The notes below the pieces were generated by a model, which had not been told where the DNA came from, did no database searches, and saw only the letters and a list, made by a program, of their open reading frames with translations. The translations under genes were made by a program, and so were the position numbers. 64,000 nt of DNA from Arabidopsis thaliana. Its lineage: Eukaryota; Streptophyta; Magnoliopsida; Brassicales; Brassicaceae. This document shows, in pieces, positions 34,991-45,755 of this stretch; the first letter of the stretch is position 1; each line of letters opens with the position of its first letter. The stretch lies in NCBI RefSeq assembly GCF_000001735.4, contig NC_003071.7, positions 2,925,001 to 2,989,000 of the forward strand, given 5' to 3'.

Positions 34991-37294
34991 GGAGCTCTAC
35001 ATGTAAATTTGTTTTTTGTTGGAATGTTTCTGAGCTTTAATGCTGACATTTTATCACCTTGATATGTATTTTGACATGTTTCTGAGCTTCAATGCTTTCC
35101 CTACTGTCATATACATCAAAGCAATCCCAATCCGTATTAAGTATTGACTCTGGAGAAATCAAAGGACGTCTACGTTTACCCTCTACTAGAAAGTTGTATT
35201 TAGGAGTTGATTTGGCTTAGTGGATGTATGATTTGGCAAAATAATGGCTGCTGAAAAAGTGTAAAGCTTATCTTTGTTTGAAATCAATCCATGGTAAAAC
35301 TAGTGTTGTTTTCTCTATGTTGAGGATTTTCTAGAGAGTGTATTAATCTTGTTGGATTGATCGCTTAAGAGCTGAGTGCTTAAAACTTTCTTAGAATCTT
35401 ATTCTGCATTCGATACGATCACATTATTTGTTGGTAGGGTGTGATCTTAATTGTGCGACAAGGAAGATTCGAATTAAGGCAGCCTAAAAAAGGAGAGGAT
35501 CTTAATTGCGTGACAATGAAGATTCAAAATAATATGAAAGTTTCCAGAATAAGCAAATAAAGTTAGAGCTTTATCCATAACAATGACAAAATCGTCCTAT
35601 CCATACCAATGATTCTTATTTTTATAAATAAAAATATATGTTATAAATATTCAACCTTTAAAATATTTGAGCTAATCATTGGTATATTTGTATTCACAAA
35701 AACAAATACAAATATATTTCTAGACACAACATTTAAATATTTGTGTTAATCCATTGAATATTTTCAAAATAAATAATATTGACTACATTGAAAAAAATAT
35801 TTAAAATCAAAATTAGAGTACAATGGTAACGTCTACTCGATTTCACGAATCTCAGTAGATAATATACATGAAAATGAAAGATGACCACATTAACATTTTT
35901 TTTTAATGTGAGAAACTGAGAATAATACAAAATAAATATTAGTAAAATACTCTCATTCTCATTAATTCAGATAATTGTGGGTTTATATACAATTGACCAG
36001 GCTTAAACCAAAGCCTCTAAATCAATCCTATACAACTCCAAATAAAACTATACAAAAGCATAATATGTACATTGAACTATATACAATAATAGTCTCCCTC
36101 AAGATGGGAGAAATCTGTGATCCCTCTCTGCTAACTAGTGACATTACCAGACAGCAAGGATACTCTTGGCAAGGTTTGTTGTCGTCTCTGCTTGAAACAA
36201 CCCATTAATTTTCCTCTTAATTAAATATACATGTATGTTTTGTAATAAAGATGTAAATAAAATCATATATATGAAAGTTTGCCAACTCTCTCCATATGAT
36301 TGACACATCATCACTTTAATATTTGTCATGTGTCTATTAAATAATTAATGTAAGCTATTGAACTTCTAATTTATAGGTTAATGATATATTTATTATTTTA
36401 TTTTACATATTATTTTATTTTACATATTTAATTGTACTATTACTAAATTTATTTTAATATTACATGATTTTTTAATAAAACCATTTTAATAGTTTTATCA
36501 TACTCGAAGATTTTTTTTTTTTTAATCCAAACTCAAAGTATGAGTGTATAACAGTCGTGGATTACTTAATGATTTGAGTAAGTTATTCTCTTAAATTGAT
36601 ATTTATATTCTTTTAAATTGATATTTATATAATAAATCACTGAGGGTGAAAAATATGTAAGAAGCTCTATCATCAAATTCTTAGGTTTTTAAAATCTAAC
36701 ACTACCCTCTGTTAAATTGGTTTAAGAAAAACATTGTTTATAAATTATGTGTATGATGCATTGTTGAGAATGTTGTTAGAATTATTTTTTTTTAATACTA
36801 AAAGTTTGCTTATTGCATGAGCCCCATAAGAAATCTGCATTAGACCTACTCTAAGCCTTTGAAATAATATATATCCCCATCTATCCATCTATCTGAATGT
36901 ATGATCTCAAATATAGCATTTCCTTTCTTTTAAGCTTAAAGTTTTTCACTTTGCTGAATTATTGGTATTTCTTTATATGCAATTGATAGTTTGTACATTA
37001 GATCACTTTTTGTGTTTGTGGTTGTGTTGTTGCGTGAATTGAATTTGTTACTCTTTTTTTCTTTGAAGACATGCTAGTAGATATTTCATCAAGTTATGCT
37101 ACTTGTTAGTGCATTATAATGGTTAGAAGAATTTTGCATGTCAAAATGTTTATGCTGCAGAAAAAAAAAGTTATTTTGATTTTAGGCTAGATATGTGAAC
37201 TCCCAGAATATTTCAAAAATTCATTCTCTACTTTAAGAATAGACATTCCATCAATTTTGTAGAGCAGATGATTTTCACTTGTAATATACTATTA
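34991..37294. other. AT-rich intergenic DNA
   Basis: No gene seen. A short tandem echo (GATCTTAATTGTGCGACAA at 35443 and GATCTTAATTGCGTGACAA at 35497) is present. The stretch 35940-36200 looks like a retrotransposon LTR or leader remnant by texture only; I could not confirm it. Confidence 0.5.
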
Positions 37295-37325
37295 CTAGAT
37301 TTTAACCCGCAGTATACCGCGGGGC
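37295..37325 (-). mobile_element. Helitron 3' terminus, minus orientation
   Basis: Read on the minus strand: hairpin CCCGCGGTATACTGCGGG, then TTAAAAT and terminal CTAG (37295-37298), followed by T. The element extends to higher coordinates. Its 5' end was not identified. The hairpin is closely related to those near 59.5 and 59.7 kb. Confidence 0.6.
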
Positions 37326-37971
37326 GATTTATATTTTAAAGGTAATATATATTAAAATTTACAAATTTTATTTTTATAAAATATTTATATTTAACAGTTT
37401 ATAATTGATATTAAGTAACGCTATACCACAAATCCATGAGACAATTGTTAAAAAACTAAAGTTTTAACCCTTATTAAAACAACCTATTAATAATATTTTA
37501 AAATTTTATAAATATTGATTCAAATGCAACCACCATATAACCCAATTCCAAAATAAAACCCGTTTTGTATTTTGAATATTCGGTATATTTTGCTTCAGTT
37601 TAGGAAATCTTTGATGACCCGACTTTAGATCCAATAAACCCTATAATTAAGAAATGAATATTGTCGTTAAATGATTTTGATAACCTTAATGACGTCATTA
37701 AAAGATTTTGTTTTTTATTAAATTTTTTTAATGGCAATGTCATGTAATTAATTACAAAAATTAAGGTTACATTTAAAATGTACTTCCCAAATAATATAGT
37801 AGGATGAAAGCAACTCAAAGATGTAAATATTTAGGCTACAACAATCATATATATAAAAGTAAGGTTTCACTATCTTTATTGGGCCACTTGACATTTCTTT
37901 TTTATATTTTATTAAAAAAAACTTAGAACATATTAATCTCATATAACTCACTTAAAACTCATGTGTAACTC

Positions 37972-39152
37972 ACGGACAAATTTCTGGAATATTGATCGTT
38001 TACAAGAGCTTTTTGATCCGGAAGATGTCTCGTTAATAAGTGCTTTGCACTTGGGTGCGTCAACTAAGGAAGATATCCTAGGTTGGCATTTCACAAAATC
38101 TGGAAAATATACAGTTAAATCTGGATATCATACGGCGAGGTTAAAAACTTTGGATGCTAATTTTTCTTTTTTTGGCCCAGACATCAAAGTCTTAAAAGCA
38201 TTCTCATGGAAAGTACAGTGTCCGCCCAAGTTACGTCACTTCTTGTGGCAAATTTTAGCGGGATGTGTACCACTAACGGACAATCTATGAAAACGCGGAA
38301 TAAACTGTGAGATAGGATGTAGCAGATGTGGTGCTCTAGAAGAAACCATTAACCACACGCTTTTTTTTATGCCATCCTACTCGTCAGATTTGGGCACTTT
38401 CACAGATACCTACGGTCCCAGGAAAATTTCCTTCTGCATCTATATATGTAAATTTGGATCATTTATTTTGGCGCATACCTTTGGAATTTGATTTATCTTC
38501 ATTTCCATGGATAATTTGGTATATTTGGAAAGCACGGAATGAAAAAATCTTTGATAATGTGGATAAAGATCCTCTAGAGATCTTACATTTGGCGGAAAAA
38601 GAGTCAGACTTATGGAAGTCCGCTCAACTTGAGCTTCACAACGAAAATTTTGGTTCTTTCAATTTGGAAGATCGTAATCGAGTGCGGCATTTTTCTTTAG
38701 ACAACAATTATTCTGGATATCGTTGTTTTGTAGATGGATCTTGGAAAGATACTGACAAGTTTTCAGGCTTAGGATGGTACTGTACATCATCAACTGGAGA
38801 GACACCAACTTTGGGAGCTGCCAATCTCATAAGAAGTCTATCTCCTTTACATGCCGAGGTGGAAGCCCTCCTCTGGGCGATGAAGTGTATGATTGGTGCC
38901 GACAACCAAGATGTAGTTTTTCTTACAGACTGTTCAGATCTGGTGGAGATGGTGTCTTCCCCAACCGAATGGCCGGCTTTCTCATCGTATTTGGAGGAGT
39001 TACAGAGCGACAAGGATGAGTTCACAAACTTTTCTCTATCTTTAATCTCTCGTAGTACTAATGTTAAAGCGGATTTTTTGGCACGAAAAGTTCGTACCCA
39101 ACCGCTTCATATTACATTTGTAAACAACATTCCTCAGGATTGGCTCGTTTGA
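37972..39152 (+). pseudogene. LINE ORF2 C-terminal part: zinc-binding and RNase H domains
   Basis: The frame opens inside the reverse-transcriptase C-terminal region (FWNIDRLQELFDPEDV, ILGWHFTKSGKYTVKSGYH). The zinc-binding segment follows (WKVQCPPKLRHFLWQILAG, CSRCGALEETINH), then the RNase H domain (CFVDGSWKD, HAEVEALLWAMK, LTDCSDLVEMV, NVKADFLA), ending DWLV. A TGA near 38287 replaces Trp, and an extra T in a T run near 38365 shifts the frame. Without RT and endonuclease it was dead on arrival. Confidence 0.88.
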
Positions 39153-39190
39153 GTCCTAATTAATTTTCGGATGACAAAAAAAAAAAAAAA
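37972..39190 (+). mobile_element. 5'-truncated LINE with target-site duplication and poly(A)
   Basis: The body is flanked by direct repeats AACTCATGTGTAACTC at 37956-37971 and 39191-39206, identical over 16 bases, and ends in a run of about 18 A. This is the signature of target-primed reverse transcription with 5' truncation. It carries only the C-terminal part of ORF2. Confidence 0.9.
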
Positions 39191-39206
39191 AACTCATGTG
39201 TAACTC

Positions 39207-39942
39207 CACATTTAAATTCATTTGTAACTCCTCCACTATAAATTAAACTCTACATTTAAACTCAATTGTAACTTCTACCAATCAATAATAGTTTGTAACT
39301 CTTGTTTATTAATTATAAGAGTTTTACCACTTCTCATCTATAAATATACATTCTACTATCGTCCTTCACCATATTTTCAAATCTGTAAATCTACATTATT
39401 TTTATTTATTTTGCATGAGCTTAAAACAATTATTGTGTCATATAGTAATGGTAAGAGTTTGATTGTATAATTTTATTTTTAGAGATTATATGATATGTAG
39501 GTTACATTGTACTCAATTTTATTTTGTTTATTTTATTTTTAGAGGTTATATGGTATAGAGTTTGTATCGTACTCAATTTTTTTTGTCTACCACATTACAA
39601 TAATATTTATATTCATCTTAATATTTCCAATTTTACGATTTTTTATGAAATATTTAAGGAAATCTTTTTAAATACTAAGATCATAAAATTTGAAATATTT
39701 AAGGAAATATTTTTAAATATTACAATCATAAAACTAATAATTTATCATAAATTTTGATTTTAAAGAAAAATAAATTCAGGTACCATAAATTTCGGTTACT
39801 ATTAGCTAGCATTTCTAAAATTATGTTTTAAATTTGGAAAATCTTATTAGACGTAAGCATATTCCGTAAAATATTCATAATCCTTAAATTAATTTTTTTG
39901 TTTACATTTTTTGGAATAAACCTAAATTGTTTGACATACTTA
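39207..39942. other. AT-rich DNA, LINE target region
   Basis: No gene seen. The first 100 bases contain loose repeats of a CATTTAAACTCATTTGTAAC type, to which the LINE target duplication itself belongs. Confidence 0.5.
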
Positions 39943-41160
39943 TATGGGAAATTTGTAAAACTACCCTTTTTTTACTACCCTTTTAAAATAATAACCTTTT
40001 GTGTTGTCCATTTTTACTACCCTTTTAAAATAATACCCTTTTGTGTTGTCCATTTTTAAAATACCCCTTCCATTGAACAGAATGACCAAATGACCAAATT
40101 TTCCAACCAAAAAAAAAATCCGCCAAACTTTTTTTCCGCCAAAAAAAAAATTTTCCGCCAAAAATAAAAAAAAATTCCGCCAAAAAAATTTTCGTGACAA
40201 ATTTTTTCTCAGCCAAAAAATACTTTTAAAAATTCTTGTAAATTTTTTTTGGCGGGAAAGAGATTTACAAAGGATTTTAAAAATGTTTTAAAAGATTTAC
40301 AATGGATTTTAAAAGGGTTTAAAATATTTATAAGGGATTTTGAAGGGCTTTCAAAGATTTATAAAGGTTTTTTAAAAATTTTTAAAGGGTTTAAAAATGT
40401 TTTAAAAGATTTACAAGAGATTGAAAAGGGTTTTAAAATATTTACACGGGATTTTAAAAGTGTTTTACAAGATTTACAAGAGATTTTAAAAGGTTTTAAT
40501 AAAATTTACAAGAGTTTTTAAAGGGTCTTCTTGTAAATTATTTAAAAATCTTTTAAAACTCCTTGTACATCTTTTAAAACTCTTTTAAAATTTCTTGTAA
40601 ATCTTTAAAACCCTTTAAAATCCCTTGTAAATCTTTTAAAATACTTTTATACCCTTTAAAAATCTTTTAAAAATCTTTGTAAATCTTTTAAAGCCCTTTG
40701 AAATCCCTTGTAAATATTTTAAAATCTTTTAAAATTCCTTGTAAATGTTTTAAAACCCTTTTAAAATCACATGTAAATATTTTAAAACTCTTTTAAAATC
40801 CCTTGTAAATATTTTAAAACCTTTCTAAAATCGCTTGTAAATATTTTAAAACTCTTTTAAAATCCCTTGTAAATCTATTTTACGGAAAAATATTTTTGAA
40901 AAAAGTTTTGGCGGGAATGTTTTTTTTTCAAAAATTTTTGGCGGAAATTTTTTTTTCGAAAACTTTTGGTGGGACAATTTTGGCGGGAATTTTATTTTGG
41001 AATATTTTAGGCAAAAACTATTAATATTTCATTTTGTTAACATAAAACAATTTCCAAATAAGGGTAAAATGATCATTAAAAAATTAAAGAGGGTAGAAAT
41101 AAAAATGGCAAATAGGAAAGGGTAGAATTGAAAAAGGGTAGTGTGCAAAGGGCATTCTCA
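39943..41160. mobile_element. 1.2-kb foldback (long inverted-repeat) element
   Basis: The two halves are inverted copies around a centre near 40520. The left half runs from ACTACCC-rich through CCGCC-rich to units such as GATTTACAAGGGATTTTAAA. The right half mirrors this: CCTTGTAAATCTTTTAAAA units, then GGCGGGAA blocks, then GGGTAG ending near 41160. The termini pair loosely (GGAAATTTGTAAAACTACCC against the complement of GGGTAGTGTGCAAAGGGCAT). The inner parts are arrays of about 30-bp degenerate units. No target duplication was secure and no transposase is present. A transcript would fold into a hairpin several hundred bases long. Confidence 0.7.
39974..40058 (+). repeat. Tandem repeat, two units of about 43 bp
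   Basis: Units contain CTACCCTTTTAAAATAATA, then CCTTTTGTGTTGTCCA; they are nearly identical and lie inside the left arm of the foldback element. Confidence 0.8.
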
Positions 41161-42015
41161 GCAATTATTCTACTTTCAGTCCCTATAAATACTGTAAATA
41201 TCTAGAGTTTATTCCATCCTTACCAACGTTAGTTTTAAGAAAAAAAATTATATTTTATTCTAACACAAATCAATTGATATTAAGTAATTTTTTTATCATT
41301 ATCCTTATATGAATTAGAATGTAGGAAAAACACATAAAAATAAAAGTATAGTTTGTATTAAGTCTAAATATAGTATGAAAATAATTACTTTGTATATCTA
41401 AACAGAAAATAAAACCTACAAATTATCATATATCTATTTTATTACGTAAAAAAATTAGAATATGTTTTATTGTACAATAAAAAAAATTGTAATGAAACTC
41501 ATACTACACATTTAATCTTTTTACATGTGCGAATTGCAAGAATTATATCGAGGATCATTGTTGCTTTTTAAATTTTATTATCAGTTATATCAATATATTT
41601 TAAAACAAATTCAACTCTTAGATAAATTAAGAATTTATTGTTGAAATTTGTGGTTTAAAATTATTGATTTTGATAAGTTATATGTTTATTGTTTTTATTT
41701 ATTATATGTGAATACTCAGCTAATAGAACAGGATTTGTAAAACAAATATTTACTAAAATATACATGTTTACAAATTCTACTATACACTAACACACAACGT
41801 ATATACTAACACATAATGTTATACTAACACACAACGTATACAACTATATAAACTATAAGATTCAAACTTGATATAGACTTTTATACTTTGTAAATTATAG
41901 AAGTTAACATTTATCCACACTAATTATCCACCAAATTAATATAGAAAAGATATTGCCAAAACTAATAGACGAATTAAAACGTTATTCCCGTGCAAAGCGC
42001 AGAGCACTGACCTAG
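41161..42015 (+). mobile_element. Probable Helitron remnant, 3' end at 42015
   Basis: It ends GTGCAAAGCGCAGAGCAC (stem GTGC/GCAC, 41990-42007), ACTGAC and terminal CTAG (42012-42015) before A. The interior is AT-rich and non-coding, with repeated ACTAACACACAACGTATA phrases at 41780-41840. The 5' limit given is only the edge of the neighbouring foldback. Confidence 0.45.
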
Positions 42016-42585
42016 ATTAATCCAAATGGTATGATTTTTTTTTATTTTTTTTAAATATTTTTACATATTAATTATTCTACACAGTTTATGAAATACTAAG
42101 TGTTTTTCCTTTTGTATATGCATGTTGCAAGAATTATTATATGACCATTGTTTTTTTATTTTTTTTAGTGCTGCCTTTTTTATATACGATTAAAGAAGTA
42201 TGTAGTTTATTAATAATTCTTTTAAGTTTTTCTTCTATAATTCTGATTTTGACAAAAGTTATGTTTATCTTATTAATTTGTCAAATTTAATAATTAATTT
42301 ACATGTTTATAAAATACATTATACCCCGACACACCATGTATACAACTACATATACTAAATATACAATTATGTACACAAAGAGACACATCAATTCTATAAT
42401 ATATTCAATAGTATTCATGTTTAAATGATACCAATAATAAATTCATAAATTTTTAAATTCAAAAATTATACAAGTAAACATTTATAGACAAAAAAAATAT
42501 AAACCATATTAGTAATATATACAGAAGCAAAATTTATAAAATAATTAAAGCATGAATCTCATGTGAAGCATGAATCCTGACCTAG
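42016..42585 (+). mobile_element. Second related Helitron remnant, 3' end at 42585
   Basis: Its interior follows that of the preceding element in order (TTGCAAGAATTAT, ACATGTTTATAAAA, ATACTAAATATACAA-type blocks). It ends with a weak hairpin TCATG-TGAAG-CATGA, CCTGAC and CTAG (42582-42585) before T. Two related copies lie head to tail. Together with the following 400 bases to 42990, where I see nothing, this is non-coding. Confidence 0.45.
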
Positions 42586-42999
42586 TAAGTGTTTAATCAA
42601 CAAACTTTTGTTATATATGATTTGAGCTCTTTGCACATGGTCTCTCCTTCTATGTTATCTCTCTTTTTATCCATTATAAATTTGAAGAAATTTGAGTTGG
42701 CGTTGTTTTCTAAAATCACTATTCGGTAAAAAAATATATGATATAGTCACAGCATAGAGAGGTGACCATCAAGCCGTCGAGCTTTAAAGAGGAGCATCCA
42801 CTATGAAGCCTTTACTCAAAATCAATTTCTAGCAAGATAATGTGGAATGCCTAAGTTAAGGAATCCTTTTGTCCTCGTGTCCATCTTTCAATCCCCAAAA
42901 TATCTTTTGTGAACATTTCCATTTTAGCTATTAATTGACACTGAATACCTCGCTATAGACTATTCAGTGCTTCAGTTATTGATGTTTTGACTAGTTTGT

Positions 43000-43617
43000 T
43001 TGAGATATAGTACAAACATAGTCAACCCTCATTTTGTATCAACATCAAGTTCTCAAGATGGGTTTGAGAGACAGGAACATGATTATGTAGATGATCATGA
43101 CTTTATGAATGTGGGGGTTGAAGGTTTAGCTTCTGTTTACGACAAGATGGTAAATGAAGAGGGGTTTGATGCAACCAAGACTAAGCTTGATGTGTACTTG
43201 AAAGAAAGTGTTGAAAACACAAGGGCCAATACATTGGGAACAAAATATGATGTGTTATCATACTGGAAGCTCAATAGTCTTAAGTTTCCGATTTTATCTG
43301 TACTAGCTAGAGAAATTCTAGCTTTGCAAGTTTCTTCTGCAGCTTCTGAGTATTGTTTTAGCACTAGTGGTCGGATCGTAGAGCCAAAGAGAAGTTTCTT
43401 AACACATTATATAATTGAGGTCTTGATGTGTACAGAACAATGGATGAAGGCTGACTATTATATTAGTGAAAAAGTTGTGGAAAACTATGCAAAGATGGTT
43501 GAGGATATTGAAGATTCGGATGATCTGGAGAAAGGTATAAGTGTTGGCACTTGTCCGTTTCTTACTTTCTTTTCAAAGTCTAATAATTTTATGTTTTCTT
43601 CAATGTATAGAGTTTGA
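43000..43617 (+). pseudogene. hAT transposase C-terminal dimerisation domain fragment
   Basis: About 205 residues are open. LDVYLKESVENTRANT, DVLSYWKLNSLKFPILSVLA and the closing block LQVSSAASEYCFSTSGRIVE with RSFLTHYIIEVLMCTEQWMK match the hAT family C-terminal domain through which these transposases dimerise. The catalytic core upstream is absent (only non-coding DNA), so this is a remnant. The usual LxPxxVEaLiC motif reads LTHYIIEVLMC. Confidence 0.85.
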
Positions 43618-44175
43618 CAATTTGTGTAAGAGACTAGAGACTTAACCAAGACAAGTCATCCACTCATGAACTCAGGTACGTGATTCAGATTCTTCAGTTT
43701 TTGTGACATGTATTTGAGTTTTACTAATTAACTATGATTAAGTTTAAAATTGTTGTGACATGTCTGACTTTATCATTCAATTTTGTAGACAAGAAAAAAA
43801 GGTATGGTAAAGAAGTTCTCAACATGGTAAAGAACTAAAGATTAAAGAAGTTCTCAAACTTTTCAACTCTCTGTTGAGTTTTAACTCTCTATTTTCTCTA
43901 GAAAGCCTTTTTAATTTGAGTTTGATTTCTCGTTTGTACTTTCACTCTCTTTTGGATTTGAGTTTTAACTCTAGTTTGTACTTTTTAATTGTTCTATTGT
44001 ATTTTGAACTTTGTATTTGGTAATTTTGGTCAATTTGGTCACTTTTTGGGTATAATGTAATGGTCCGAAATGTATTCGGTTACCATATGGATAGTAAACT
44101 TAGTAACCGAAAGACCCGATAACCAAATGGTTATATCCAAAACCGAACCAAAATGTGTTCGGTTACCATATGGAT
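43618..44175. other. hAT 3' flank with short direct repeats
   Basis: Non-coding. A 41-bp segment (TTCGGTTACCATATGGATAG followed by TAAACTTAGTAACCGA) occurs at about 44072-44113 and again at 44159-44193. These and the CCGATAACC-type phrases resemble the subterminal repeats of hAT elements. The large LINE is inserted at the second copy. Confidence 0.6.
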
Positions 44176-44530
44176 AGTAAACTTAGTAACCGAGAATTAA
44201 AGAATATTCGGGAACAACAAAGGGAACAAAACAACACTTGAGTTAGTTATGGAGATTCTCAAAGCGATTTCTAAGCGGTTATTTCATCGGTTTATCCTCA
44301 CCTTTTTGGTGACGGTTCACAGCGTTTTCGCCGGCGAAGTGGTTCCCAACCCCATTTTCCCTCAGGCGGTTATCTCCATGCTTGATCCCACGATCAATCG
44401 TGATGTTTATTCGGTTCCCAAACACCTTCATCTATTTAAGCAACGAATTGTCGATTGGGGAATGGCACTTTGTCTTCTCATCAAATTCTCAATTTTTTAC
44501 CCACTTCGATTCTATAAAAACCTCTCAAAA

Positions 44531-45755
44531 ATGGCAGACAATCTCAGGCGTGCAGTTCAGAACATCAATCTGGGTGCAGACGAAGAGCCCATAGCGATCC
44601 CAAAAGAAATTGTGAATCAAGCAATTGCCGACAATCGTTTCATCCTGATTGGCAGACCGGTGATACCTAGACGTCAGAACATCCGCTCCATAGTTGCTTC
44701 TTTACCGCGAATATGGGGACAAGCAGGGCTAGTTTCAGTTCATTTTCCCGACAAAGGAATCCATGGAGACGGTTCTGAGGCGTGGTCCTTGGGCCTTCAA
44801 CGACAGAATGCTCATCATCCAAAGATGGACTCCACAACTGCCTCTCCTCGACTTCATCCCTTTCTGGATCCAAGTTCGTGGCATCCCCTATCAATTCCTC
44901 AACCGTGGCGTCGTCGAACACATTGGTCGTTCACTCGGTCAGGTTCTCGATGTGGATTTTGACGTTGAAGTCGTGGCTAGAATGGACTTTGTTCGCATTC
45001 TCATTCACTGGAACATCACTCACCCACTTCACTTCCAAAGGAATTTCCAATTCGCGCTTGGCACCAATACTCTGCTCCGCTTCAGATATGAGCGTCTTCG
45101 AGGTTTCTGTGAAGTCTGTGGGATGCTCACACACGATTCCGGGGCGTGTCTTATACAGAATGGTGGAGAAGATCAGCACGACAATGATGATGAGGAGGAT
45201 CAGGATCGCGTTCAGAATCATGGTGTCATCATTAGGGAGATCAATGATGAGGATGCAATGGAGTTGGCAAACAATCAGGACATCAATGTGGTGGTAAATG
45301 AATCAGAAGATAGAGAGAACGGAGGCGATGCGGTTAACACTCCTTCACCCGCTGATTCAAATGAGGCCAGGCTCTCAGATATTGATCCACATCACGATGC
45401 ACTGATTGACTACGAACATACTGATATGTTCAGTGAAGAACGAAACGATAGTGAACTCTTAAATCCCATCCCGTGTTTTGAGAACTCTTGTGGTGATATT
45501 CCTGGTAATCCTAGCCACAACATTTATTCTCAAATTCACCCACTGGCGCTTATGGATTCAGCAATCGTCATCAATCCTTCAACTGAAGTTGCAAATGAGT
45601 GTGGGAAGCGCAAGCGGGAGGACGTGCTGGATTTTTCTAAGGAACAGGGAAACACCAAGTTCACGGTGTGTGAAAGGGGAGAGGGGAGTGGAAGCTCCGG
45701 TGAACACAACCAAGGCGGAGGTGCGGTGGGCCCGAATCCACCACTTCCACCATGA
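44531..45755 (+). pseudogene. LINE ORF1 (DUF4283, CCHC knuckle), frameshifted
   Basis: The likely start is MADNLRRAVQNINLG at 44531. IAIPKEIVNQAIADNRFILI and SLPRIWG follow, then one frameshift near 44730. The next frame holds ESMETVLRRGPWAFNDRMLI, PFWIQVRGIPYQFL and the knuckle CEVCGMLTHDSGAC. An acidic, low-complexity tail ends at 45755. The protein would coat the element RNA. The frame open further upstream (to 44249) is probably leader. Its TGA overlaps the ORF2 ATG as ATGA. Confidence 0.85.

Noticed and set aside
35940-36210. Copia LTR fragment
   Set aside because: Only the texture suggested it; no primer-binding site, polypurine tract or partner LTR was found.
38774-39019. Overlapping open frames on both strands of the LINE RNase H
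   Set aside because: They are shadows of the RNase H frame, which has the conserved motifs.
40249-40521. Open frame of 90 codons with repeated LKDLQ/KGF motifs
   Set aside because: It is a by-product of the 30-bp repeat units in the foldback element; the repeat, not a protein, explains the pattern.
40249-40900. CRISPR-like array
   Set aside because: The units are degenerate, contiguous and AT-rich, with no unique spacers, in a plant genome.
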